The position numbers and the translations under genes are program-made. Source: Pararhizobium polonicum (GTDB lineage: Bacteria > Pseudomonadota > Alphaproteobacteria > Rhizobiales > Rhizobiaceae). Taken from it: a DNA stretch of 64,000 nucleotides. The stretch lies in NCBI RefSeq assembly GCF_001687365.1, contig NZ_LGLV01000005.1:248001-312000 (forward strand), in the 5' to 3' direction. The notes under the pieces are model-generated. The model was not told where the DNA came from and did no database searches. It saw only the letters and a list, made by a program, of their open reading frames with translations. This document shows positions 1 through 9,632 of the stretch, piece after piece (the stretch's first letter is position 1; each line of letters starts with the position of its first letter).

Positions 1-1
1 C

Positions 2-1907
<1,906 letters not shown>

Positions 1908-1913
1908 GGAGCT

Positions 1914-2027
1914 GCCCCTCATCCGCCCTGTCGGGCACCTTCTCCCCGTGAACGGGGAGAAGGGATCTGCGGCAAACTCTGTTGTCCCCTCTCCCCGCCT
2001 GCGGGGAGAGGGCTAGGGTGAGGGGCC
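1914..2027. repeat. Rhizobial palindromic intergenic repeat (RIME-like)
   Basis: Outer arms CCCCTCA and TGAGGGG enclose two hairpins: CCTTCTCCCCG with CGGGGAGAAGG (1938-1963) and CCCTCTCCCCGC with GCGGGGAGAGGG (1987-2012). This is the layout of the short mosaic palindromes common between genes in Rhizobiaceae. It sits between pip and cimA and could also end pip transcription; naming the exact family would need a repeat search. Confidence 0.75.
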
Positions 2028-2067
2028 TTTTTCAAAAGAGTATTTCGTTCCTCTGGAGGGAACATCG

Positions 2068-3684
2068 ATGACCCGCGAACGCATTCACCTCTTCGACACC
2101 ACGCTGCGCGACGGCCAGCAGACGCCCGGCATCGATTTTTCCGTCGAGGACAAGATCGCCATCGCCACGATGCTGGACGATTTCGGCATGGATTATGTCG
2201 AGGGCGGTTATCCCGGCGCCAATCCCACCGATACGGAATTCTTCAGCGAGAAGCGCACGAAGACAGCCCGCTTTGTCGCCTTCGGCATGACCAAGCGCGC
2301 CGGTGTTTCCGCATCCAACGATCCGGGGCTGACAAGCCTTTTGCAGGCCGAAAGCGACGCGATCTGTCTTGTTGCCAAGAGCTGGGACTTTCATGTCCGC
2401 GTCGCTCTTGGCTGTTCCAACGACGAAAATCTCGAATCGATCAAGGCCTCGGTCGAGGCCGTCGTCGCCGGCGGCAAGGAAGCGCTGATCGACTGCGAAC
2501 ATTTCTTCGACGGCTACAAGGCCAATCCGGCCTATGCGCTGGCCTGCGCCAAGACGGCCTATGATGCCGGTGCCCGCTGGGTGGTGTTGTGCGACACCAA
2601 TGGCGGCACGCAGCCGCCGGAAATCCGCGATATCGTCGCGGCCGTCATCGCCCATGGTGTTCCCGGTGCCAATCTCGGTATCCATGCGCACAACGATACG
2701 GGCCAGGCGGTCGCCAATTCGCTGGCCGCCGTCGAGGCCGGCGTGCGCCAGATCCAGGGCACGCTGAACGGCATCGGCGAGCGCTGCGGCAATGCCAATC
2801 TGATCACGCTGATCCCCACGCTGGCGCTGAAGGAAGCCTATACCAGCCGTTTCGAAACCGCGATCGACCCGGACCGGCTGCAGGAACTGACCCAGCTCTC
2901 GCATTCTTTCGACGAGCTTCTCAACCGCTCGCCGGACCACCAGATGCCCTATGTCGGCGCTTCCGCCTTTGCCACCAAGGCCGGCATCCATGCCTCGGCA
3001 TTGCTGAAGGACCCGCGCACCTACGAACACGTCACGCCCGAAAGCGTCGGCAACCTGCGCAAGGTCATGGTGTCGGATCAGGGCGGCAAGGCCAATTTCA
3101 TCAATGCGCTGAAGCGCCGCGGCATCGCCGTCTCCAGGGACGATCCCAAGCTCGACAAGCTGATTTCCATCGTCAAGGAACGCGAGGCGACCGGCTATGC
3201 CTATGAGGGCGCCGACGCCAGCTTCTTCATTCTCGCCCAGCGAACCCTGAGTTCGGTGCCGGACTTCTTCCATGTCGAAAGTTTCCGCGTCATGGTCGAG
3301 CGCCGCTTCGATGCCAACGGCAATCTGAAGACCGTCTCCGAAGCGGTGGTCAAGGTCTGGATCGATGGACAAGCCACCATGTCGGTCGTCGAAGGCCATG
3401 GGCCCGTCAACGCGCTCGATCTGGCGCTGCGCAAGGATCTCGGCAAATACCAGTCGGAGATCGAAGATCTCGAACTGGTCGACTACAAGGTCCGTATCCT
3501 CAACGGCGGCTCCGAGGCCATCACCCGCGTCCTGATCGAATCCGTCGACGGCTCAGGCGCCCGCTGGTGGACGGTCGGCGTCTCCGACAACATCATCGAT
3601 GCGTCGTTTCAGGCGCTGATGGATTCGATCGTGTTCAAGCTGTTGAAGAACAGGGATCAGGTGGGGCTGGCTGCTGCGGAATAG
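2068..3684 (+). CDS. cimA: (R)-citramalate synthase / LeuA-type acyltransferase
   Basis: This 538-aa protein condenses pyruvate with acetyl-CoA to citramalate, the first step of the pyruvate route to 2-oxobutyrate and isoleucine. It has the HMGL-like TIM barrel with DTTLRDGQQTPG at residues 10-21, metal-binding HAHND near 205, GTLNGIGERCGNAN, and a C-terminal LeuA regulatory dimerisation domain from about residue 400 that would bind isoleucine. Length and the WxxD-rich tail fit the CimA (TIGR00977-type) group better than LeuA. A GGAGGG ribosome site lies just upstream. Its last 119 bases recur, diverged, downstream at 4295-4413. Confidence 0.9.
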   Translation: MTRERIHLFDTTLRDGQQTPGIDFSVEDKIAIATMLDDFGMDYVEGGYPGANPTDTEFFSEKRTKTARFVAFGMTKRAGVSASNDPGLTSLLQAESDAICLVAKSWDFHVRVALGCSNDENLESIKASVEAVVAGGKEALIDCEHFFDGYKANPAYALACAKTAYDAGARWVVLCDTNGGTQPPEIRDIVAAVIAHGVPGANLGIHAHNDTGQAVANSLAAVEAGVRQIQGTLNGIGERCGNANLITLIPTLALKEAYTSRFETAIDPDRLQELTQLSHSFDELLNRSPDHQMPYVGASAFATKAGIHASALLKDPRTYEHVTPESVGNLRKVMVSDQGGKANFINALKRRGIAVSRDDPKLDKLISIVKEREATGYAYEGADASFFILAQRTLSSVPDFFHVESFRVMVERRFDANGNLKTVSEAVVKVWIDGQATMSVVEGHGPVNALDLALRKDLGKYQSEIEDLELVDYKVRILNGGSEAITRVLIESVDGSGARWWTVGVSDNIIDASFQALMDSIVFKLLKNRDQVGLAAAE

Positions 3685-3798
3685 GGGTATCCGTGTGAAT
3701 TTTACGCATTGAGGACTGATACGACCTGCTGACCCGTCTTCCCATTCTTTGGTACGGCCGGTTTTAGAGTCGAAAGATTATTTTAATCAGTAGGTTAG

Positions 3799-4284
3799 AT
3801 GGCGACGAATACTTCGCTAAAAGCGCATTTTCTCGAGTTGGATTTCGGGAAAAAAGACGTTTCTGAGATGGGAATTGCCTATGCGTACATTTCTGTCTTC
3901 GACCACTGGCTCTCAGAAGAGGAGGCTGGAGCAAGTCCCCTGATGACCTACTCGCTTGCCTTGCAGAAGGGCAGACTGGACGATTACCTCGCCGGCGAGC
4001 GTAAATTTCTCGAACTATATCGTATGCTCGGGCGTCATGGAACGATCTGCAATCGTCCCCGCCCGGTTCGAAAATTTGAGACCGTTGATGTACGTCTTGA
4101 GAAGGTCATGGTGGATAGTCTCCGCGAGAAGCGCTTGATGGACATTTACTTCAGCGATTTCGGAGTGCGCGTATTGGGCGGGTACGATCGTACCGACCTG
4201 CTGATCGCGGAGACGCTGCAGAAACTTGAACTGTTGCTCTCCCAAGTTAATCAGTTTGGCCTCTTTGTCTTGCCAAACCCATAA
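3799..4284 (+). CDS. Unknown 161-aa cargo protein inserted after cimA
   Basis: I do not recognise a family. The protein is soluble-looking, with no signal peptide or membrane segment, mixed charge, aromatic-rich (FDHWLSEEE; FSDFGVRVLGGYD), and probably alpha/beta. Base composition is visibly poorer in GC than cimA, suggesting recent arrival. It lies between intact cimA and a diverged copy of the cimA 3' end, the same architecture as the immunity-like gene after holC in this window. An orphan immunity or defence role is therefore an attractive guess from context only. The copied cimA end begins within a few codons of its stop, in the same frame. Confidence 0.6.
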   Translation: MATNTSLKAHFLELDFGKKDVSEMGIAYAYISVFDHWLSEEEAGASPLMTYSLALQKGRLDDYLAGERKFLELYRMLGRHGTICNRPRPVRKFETVDVRLEKVMVDSLREKRLMDIYFSDFGVRVLGGYDRTDLLIAETLQKLELLLSQVNQFGLFVLPNP

Positions 4285-4294
4285 GTCGCTATCC

Positions 4295-4413
4295 GGTGGA
4301 CGGTCGGCGTATCCGACAATATCATCGATGCGTCGTTCCTGGCTTTGATGGACTCGATCGTGTTCAAGCTGTTGAAGAACAGGGATCAGGCGGGGCTGGC
4401 TGCGGCAGAGTAG
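4295..4413 (+). pseudogene. Duplicated 3' end of cimA (remnant)
   Basis: These 119 bases align without gaps to the last 119 bases of cimA (3566-3684), with about 11 mismatches counted by eye. The reading frame and stop are preserved: it encodes TVGVSDNIIDASFLALMDS onwards to GLAAAE and a stop. Only Gln-to-Leu and Val-to-Ala replacements were seen; other changes are synonymous. It has no start and is not expected to make protein. It marks the right junction of the inserted 3799-4284 gene. Confidence 0.9.
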
Positions 4414-4547
4414 GCCGGATTTTTTGGGGCAACCGATGGAGATGGAAAACACTTGTAGCGGCCGATGCGATGGCAAAAGTTGGGTCTTGCCCAGGCTACG
4501 TGTTTCTCGTAGGAAGATACACGTATTCGGGGAAATGAGGACATATT

Positions 4548-4838
4548 GTGAGAAGAATTATTGCCGCAGCACTGTGCATCGTACCGCTTGTCGTGTGTGG
4601 TTGCAGCACGCCTAAGACTGCAACAGTCGGAATGCGCACTGATGCGAATGGCAGGCACGTCAGTACCTTCATCAAAAATTCTTCGGGAAACGAAGAGGCC
4701 GACAAAGTTGCCGTGCGGGCTGCTTCGCTGAATTTCCGAAGGCAGGTCAAGAAGCCGCTCAAGAACCATAACTACGTGATCGAAGTAAATGTTCTTGAGA
4801 TGGCTGATCCTGCATGGGGCAGTGATAAACCCAAATGA
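4548..4838 (+). CDS. Small predicted lipoprotein
   Basis: This 96-aa protein starts with GTG preceded by a GAGG site. The N-terminus is a classical lipoprotein signal (MRRIIAAALCIVPLVVCGC) whose lipobox ends V-C-G-Cys, followed by a serine/threonine-rich mature start. The rest is a short charged domain without recognised family. It probably anchors to the inner or outer membrane facing the periplasm. It lies downstream of the cimA remnant, and whether it belonged to the original cimA neighbourhood or arrived with the insert cannot be told. Confidence 0.65.
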   Translation: MRRIIAAALCIVPLVVCGCSTPKTATVGMRTDANGRHVSTFIKNSSGNEEADKVAVRAASLNFRRQVKKPLKNHNYVIEVNVLEMADPAWGSDKPK

Positions 4839-4904
4839 GCACCGTGTTCAGTCTTTGACGCCGTCAGGCGGATTTGCGTTCGATTGCCGGGTTTTTAAGC
4901 CCTT

Positions 4905-4937
4905 TGCTCCCCATCACCTGATCTTGGGTGGGGAGCA
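4905..4937. terminator. Stem-loop between convergent genes
   Basis: TGCTCCCCA pairs with TGGGGAGCA, the stem extended by ACC/GGT, in the gap between the lipoprotein gene and the convergent cpdB-like gene. There is no clear U-run on either strand, so it may be a bidirectional, imperfect terminator. Confidence 0.4.
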
Positions 4938-4961
4938 TTGCACAGCCTCGGAAGCCTCAGC

Positions 4962-6950
4962 TCACAACACCAGTCGAAACTTCGCAAACCCATCCGCGCC
5001 ATCGCCGGCGTCCTCGATCTTCACACCCTTGACGTCGGCAATCAGCCCGCGCGCCTTCGGTCCACTGTCGAATACCGCCGTCGCGTCTTTCACCGGCGCA
5101 AAACTCCAGTTGCCGTCGGCCGAAGGGTTGATGGTGCCTTCGGCGATGATGTAGCGCACGATCACGTCGCGGTTGGTGTCGGGGGCGGCGAAGACCACCT
5201 TGTCGCTGGTGATCTCCGGGAACTTGCCGCCACCGCCGGCGCGATAATTGTTGGAGGCGACGACGAATTTCTGTGCCGGATCGATCGGCTTGCCTTCGAA
5301 TGACAGGTTCTGAATGCGGTTCGAACCGGGATTCACCGCATTGCCGTCGCCATCGTATTTGGCGGGTTGAGAGAGATCGATCTGGTAGGTGACGCCATCG
5401 ATGACGTCGAAATTGTAGGAGGGGAAGGCGGTGTTGAGAAGCGCCACATCCTTGGCGCCGGGGGCGACGGTATTGAACATGCCAGCCGACATTTCCAGCC
5501 AGTTCTTCACCTGCGCACCGGTAATGACCACCGCCTGCACCGTGTTCGGGTACAGATAGAGGTCGGCGACGTTCTTGATGGCGATGTCGCCTGCCGGAAC
5601 ATCGGTATAGTAGTCCGCGCCGCCGCGTCCGCCCGCCTTGAAGGGAGCTGCCGCCGATAGCACGGGCAGGTCCTTGTATTCCGTGTCCTTCAGCATGTCC
5701 CTGATGTACCAGGTCTGCGCATTGGAGACGATCTGCACGGACGGATCGTCGGCCACCAGCGCGAAATAGGAATAGAGCGGCGCCGTGGTCTTGCCGACCG
5801 GTGTGCGGATATAGGCGAGCGTCGCCTCATGCTCGGCATTGGCCGCGCTCAGGATGTCGGCGCGATCCGGTACGTCGGCCACCACCTTCTTGTCCTCGCG
5901 GTGATAGATCGGCCGCGCTTCGGTGGTGAAGTCGACGATCTTCCAGCTTTTGCCGTCCTTCTCGATCAAAAGATCGATCAGGCCGAGATGCGAGCCCCAG
6001 AAGCCGCCCATCACTGCCGGCTTGCCGAGCAGCGTGCCCTTGACGGGATCGACACCCTCGATGCCGTCAAAACTCTTCGGGCCGGGGAAGACGAGATGCT
6101 GGTGGCCGGTAAACACCGCGTCGATGCCCTCCACACCGGCGAGATAGAGTGAGGCATTCTCCATGCGCTCGCTCTGGCCTGAGCCGTCGATGCCGGAGTG
6201 CGAAAGCGCGATGATGATATCGGCCCCGTCCTCCTTCATTGCCGGTATCCAGGCCTTGGCCGCCTCGACGATATCGCGCGTCTGCGCCTTGCCTTCGAGG
6301 TTCTTGATGTCCCACAGCATGATCTGCGGCGGCACAAAGCCGATGATGCCGATCTTCAGCTCGCTTGCGGCGCCCGAGCCGTCGGTTATGGTTTTCTCGA
6401 CGATGGTGTAGGGTTTGAAGAACAGCTCGTCGTTCTTGGGATCGGAGGCCAGCTGTCCCTTGGTCAGGTTGGCGCAGACATAGGGGAAGTTCGCACCGGC
6501 CAGCACCTTGAACATATAGTCGAGGCCATAGTTGAATTCGTGGTTGCCGAGTGTTCCCGCCTCGTAACCAAGCACGTTCATCGCCTTGATCACCGGATGC
6601 ACGTCGCCGTCCTTCATACCGTGCTGATAGGCCATGTAGTCGCCCATCGGGTTGCCCTGCAGGAAGTCGCCATTGTCGACCAGGAAGGAGTTGCCGGCCT
6701 CGGCACGGACGGCATCGATGATCGAGGCGGTGCGGGCAAGGCCCAGCGTGTCGTTCGGCTTGTCGCCATAATAATCATACGGGAAGACATGAACATGGAT
6801 GTCGGTGGTTTCCATGATGCGCAGATGCGCCTGATTGGCAGATGCGCGGGCGGCAAAGGGATGCAGCAGAATGAGCGCGGAGGCAGCTGCGGCACCGCTC
6901 AAGAGCGAACGGCGGGTTATCGGATGAAGCGCGAGGATCGATGACATCAT
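4962..6950 (-). CDS. cpdB: Tat-exported 2',3'-cyclic-nucleotide phosphodiesterase / 3'-nucleotidase
   Basis: This 662-aa enzyme has the metallophosphoesterase plus 5'-nucleotidase C-terminal layout of the CpdB/UshA family, hydrolysing extracellular nucleotides in the periplasm. Metal-binding motifs near the N-terminus are TDIHVHV, DNGDFLQGN and GNHEFNYG; the C-terminal substrate domain includes the SNNYRAGGGG block. The N-terminus PITRRSLLSGAAAA followed by a hydrophobic stretch and ARA-S is a twin-arginine signal. The ATG at 6950 is chosen because AAGGAT precedes it and the Tat signal then sits correctly; a longer frame exists upstream. It is convergent with the lipoprotein gene. Confidence 0.88.
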   Translation of the reverse strand: MMSSILALHPITRRSLLSGAAAASALILLHPFAARASANQAHLRIMETTDIHVHVFPYDYYGDKPNDTLGLARTASIIDAVRAEAGNSFLVDNGDFLQGNPMGDYMAYQHGMKDGDVHPVIKAMNVLGYEAGTLGNHEFNYGLDYMFKVLAGANFPYVCANLTKGQLASDPKNDELFFKPYTIVEKTITDGSGAASELKIGIIGFVPPQIMLWDIKNLEGKAQTRDIVEAAKAWIPAMKEDGADIIIALSHSGIDGSGQSERMENASLYLAGVEGIDAVFTGHQHLVFPGPKSFDGIEGVDPVKGTLLGKPAVMGGFWGSHLGLIDLLIEKDGKSWKIVDFTTEARPIYHREDKKVVADVPDRADILSAANAEHEATLAYIRTPVGKTTAPLYSYFALVADDPSVQIVSNAQTWYIRDMLKDTEYKDLPVLSAAAPFKAGGRGGADYYTDVPAGDIAIKNVADLYLYPNTVQAVVITGAQVKNWLEMSAGMFNTVAPGAKDVALLNTAFPSYNFDVIDGVTYQIDLSQPAKYDGDGNAVNPGSNRIQNLSFEGKPIDPAQKFVVASNNYRAGGGGKFPEITSDKVVFAAPDTNRDVIVRYIIAEGTINPSADGNWSFAPVKDATAVFDSGPKARGLIADVKGVKIEDAGDGADGFAKFRLVL

Positions 6951-7165
6951 GAAATCCTTATCGTCTGACCGGTCATGGTCTGGAAAGAACCTAGGACGGC
7001 AGACCACGGAATGCACCCCGTAAAATATCAGGTATTGCCGCCTCTGCCGTGATGGCTTGCATCAGCTTTGATTGAAGCAAGGTTCACGGAAATGAATTGG
7101 TTGATCAAGGGGCTTTGGAGTAGGACGGCGCGAACAATATAAAAATCTGAACGGGATGAAACGCC

Positions 7166-8104
7166 ATGGCTGATGCGAAACAAACACCGGTGGTGCAAAA
7201 CGGCGATTCGCCGCGCGGCTTCGCCTTCGCGCTTGCGGCCTATCTGCTCTGGGGTGTCCTGCCGTTCTTCATGAAGGCCGTCGCTCATATCCCGGCTTCT
7301 GAAGTGGTGGCCCACCGGATCGTCTGGTCGGTGCCGCTTGCGGGCGCCGTGCTGATCCTGCTTGGCCGTATGGATGACGTGAAGGTGGCTCTGCGGTCGC
7401 CACGCATGCTGAAGATGGCGATGCTGACGGCTGTGCTGGTCACGTTCAACTGGGGCATCTATGTCTGGGCGATCGGCGCCGGGCGGGCGCTCGAAACCGC
7501 GCTCGGCTACTATATCAATCCGCTGTTTTCGATTTTCCTCGGGGCCGTGCTTCTGAAGGAAAAGCTCAATCCGGCGCAGATCGTCGCGATCGTGCTGGCT
7601 GCCGTCGCCGTCGTCGTGCTGGCTTTCGATGCGGGCGGTCTGCCCTGGGTTTCCATCGGTCTGGCGCTGTCCTGGGGGCTGTATGCCTTCTTCCGCAAGA
7701 CGCTGCCGATCGGCCCCAATCAGGGCTTTTTCCTGGAAGTGCTGCTGCTCAGCGTTCCGGCGCTCGGCTATATCGCCTATCTCGAAATCTCGGGGCAGGG
7801 GCATTTCACCGATACGGGCTGGGCCGATGTCGGCTGGCTTTTGGCCTGCGGCGTGGTCACCGCGGTGCCGCTGATGATCTACGCCAACGGCGCCAAGCTG
7901 CTGAGGCTCTCCACCATCGGCATCATGCAGTATATCGCCCCGACGATGATCTTCATCATCGCCGTCTTCGTGTTTCACGAGCCCTTCGGCACGTCGAAAC
8001 TGATCGCCTTCATCCTGATCTGGGCGGCGCTGGCGGTCTATTCGACATCGATGATCATGGAAAGCCGCGCCCGCCGGGTGGTGGTGCCGGACCCGGCGGA
8101 ATAG
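7166..8104 (+). CDS. rarD: RarD-type EamA family transporter
   Basis: A 312-aa inner-membrane protein of the drug/metabolite transporter superfamily with about ten hydrophobic segments. The RarD signature is visible: GFAFALAAYLLWGVLPFFMK at the start, NWGIYVWAIGAGRALETALGYYINPL in the middle, and QYIAPTMIFIIAVFVFHEPF near the end. RarD proteins were named for chloramphenicol sensitivity, but the natural substrate is unknown. It is preceded by a gap after the divergent cpdB and followed by a convergent toxin-antitoxin pair. Confidence 0.87.
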   Translation: MADAKQTPVVQNGDSPRGFAFALAAYLLWGVLPFFMKAVAHIPASEVVAHRIVWSVPLAGAVLILLGRMDDVKVALRSPRMLKMAMLTAVLVTFNWGIYVWAIGAGRALETALGYYINPLFSIFLGAVLLKEKLNPAQIVAIVLAAVAVVVLAFDAGGLPWVSIGLALSWGLYAFFRKTLPIGPNQGFFLEVLLLSVPALGYIAYLEISGQGHFTDTGWADVGWLLACGVVTAVPLMIYANGAKLLRLSTIGIMQYIAPTMIFIIAVFVFHEPFGTSKLIAFILIWAALAVYSTSMIMESRARRVVVPDPAE

Positions 8105-8130
8105 ACGCTGCCCGATCAAAGACGCGGGCT

Positions 8131-8418
8131 TTAAACATCCTCTGGCCATTCACGCGCACCATGCTGCACGAAGAGGATTTCGACCTGTGTGTCGCGGACA
8201 CGATAGGCAACGATATATGGTGTCCCTGGAATGACCAGCTCCCGCGTTCCGCGAATATCGCCGTTGCGCCCGATGAAAGGGTTGGCGGACGGCAGTCTGT
8301 ACGTTTTGGCGTGAATATCGTTGACGAGGCGTGCCGCCGCGCGCGGATTGTGTTGGCCGATATAGTCGGCGATGCCGGCAAGCTCTCGCAGATAGCGTCT
8401 CGTCCAGACGATCCGCAC
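8131..8418 (-). CDS. ParE/RelE-superfamily toxin
   Basis: A 95-aa protein with the ParE-like fold pattern: WTRRYLRELAGIADYIGQHNPRAAARLV at the N-terminus (helical hairpin), the central strand GTRELVIPGTPYIVAYRV and a C-terminal EILFVQHGAREWPE strand. ParE toxins poison DNA gyrase; RelE relatives cut mRNA, and the sequence favours ParE. It follows the antitoxin gene by five bases, the standard type II order of antitoxin then toxin. The convergent rarD ends 27 bases away. Confidence 0.85.
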   Translation of the reverse strand: MRIVWTRRYLRELAGIADYIGQHNPRAAARLVNDIHAKTYRLPSANPFIGRNGDIRGTRELVIPGTPYIVAYRVRDTQVEILFVQHGAREWPEDV

Positions 8419-8423
8419 CGGTG

Positions 8424-8672
8424 TCAGGTCTGGCTGTACTTGTTGAGGACGGCGGCGATTTCATCGTCGGTCGCGAAGTCGCCGCGATCAGCCTCCTGGA
8501 GGCCTTCCTGTACGCCGCTAATCCATCTTTCTTGCCAGGCAAGGGAACGGCCGTGAGACAGCGCATCCTCGATGATCTGCGCACGCGTTAGGGTCGAACG
8601 GGCGGCCAGTCTGTCGATACGCCGGCTGAGATCTTCGGAGATTCCGTTCTTGTCATCCATGGAAGTCGGCAT
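8424..8672 (-). CDS. ParD-like ribbon-helix-helix antitoxin
   Basis: This 82-aa protein has a short N-terminal ribbon-helix-helix segment (ISEDLSRRIDRLAARSTLTRAQIIEDAL) that would bind operator DNA, and an acidic C-terminal tail (EADRGDFATDDEIAAVLNKY) that would wrap the toxin. It lies five bases upstream of the ParE-like toxin gene, so the pair is almost certainly co-transcribed and autoregulated. An internal Met at residue 5 (8660) is an alternative start; neither start has a strong ribosome site. Confidence 0.82.
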   Translation of the reverse strand: MPTSMDDKNGISEDLSRRIDRLAARSTLTRAQIIEDALSHGRSLAWQERWISGVQEGLQEADRGDFATDDEIAAVLNKYSQT

Positions 8673-8751
8673 CCTGCCCGGTCATGTACCGCCACGATAT
8701 TATAACGTGACGGCACAGCGATCAATATCGTGCAATTCGGGCCGGACGCTT

Positions 8752-9372
8752 TTACAGCTTGGAGATGATCCCGTCATTGCCGTCGCGATCGACCTGGCTT
8801 GCCCAATGGGCAAGCAGTGCCGGAACCACGTCTTCGGCAGCGTCGATGACAAGCGGCTGGACCAGGTGGGCGGTGTGGATGAAGCCGGCATCCGCCATGT
8901 GATGGATCAGCGTCATCAGCGGATCCCAGAAGCCGTTGATGTTGACCAGCACGATCGGCTTGCGGTGACGGCCGAGCTGCGCCCAGGTCATGATCTCGAC
9001 GATTTCCTCCAGCGTGCCGATGCCGCCGGGCAGCGTCACGAAGGCATCGGAGCGCTCGAACATCTTGTGCTTGCGGTCGTGCATGTCAGGCGTGACGATC
9101 AGTTCGCTGAGCTGCCCCAGTGAATGACGGGTGGCCTCCATATCCATGAGGAATTCTGGTATGATGCCGGTAACGCGTCCGCCATGCGAGAGAACGCCGC
9201 TTGCGACAGCACCCATGATGCCCTTGGTGCCGCCGCCGTAGACGAGGCGCAGGTGATTTTCGGCGATGGATTTGCCCAGCGCGCGGCCGGCATCGATATA
9301 GGATTGGTCGCGTCCGGACTGGGAGCCGCAGTACACGCAGATGGATCGAATCGGGGTATTTTTCTCGGTCAT
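8752..9372 (-). CDS. LOG family protein (cytokinin riboside 5'-monophosphate phosphoribohydrolase-like)
   Basis: This 206-aa Rossmann-fold enzyme has the LOG signatures GGGTKGIMG (nucleotide binding) and PGGIGTLEEIVE (active site), beginning SICVYCGSQSG. LOG enzymes release free cytokinin base from its nucleotide; bacterial members often act as general nucleotide 5'-monophosphate nucleosidases and were formerly misnamed lysine decarboxylases. The ATG at 9372 places the protein in family register; another ATG at 9387 would add five residues. It is divergent from the LysM gene. Confidence 0.87.
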   Translation of the reverse strand: MTEKNTPIRSICVYCGSQSGRDQSYIDAGRALGKSIAENHLRLVYGGGTKGIMGAVASGVLSHGGRVTGIIPEFLMDMEATRHSLGQLSELIVTPDMHDRKHKMFERSDAFVTLPGGIGTLEEIVEIMTWAQLGRHRKPIVLVNINGFWDPLMTLIHHMADAGFIHTAHLVQPLVIDAAEDVVPALLAHWASQVDRDGNDGIISKL

Positions 9373-9632
9373 GCCCCAAAGAGACATCGCAGGGCGGTAA
9401 GCGTCAAGAAAAATGACGGAAAAGAGAGCTGTGGATAGTCCTGAACATGCGGCGATGCTTGTGGAAAGCGTAGGAAATCGTTAGCAATTTTTAGGAATGA
9501 CGTGACGATATGTGCAAGGCCGATTCCGTGGGGTGACGCAAACGGGAAACGGCACGCATAGCGGGCTTGGGAAGGGCTGTCCTTTCGCGTTCATGTCGAA
9601 CGCAGACGGTTCCGGGCCAATTGGAGATGTGC

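Noticed and set aside
4015-4476. 153-codon minus-strand frame across the cargo gene and cimA remnant
   Set aside because: It spans the insertion junction and the copied cimA end; the plus-strand gene has a better start and fits the architecture.
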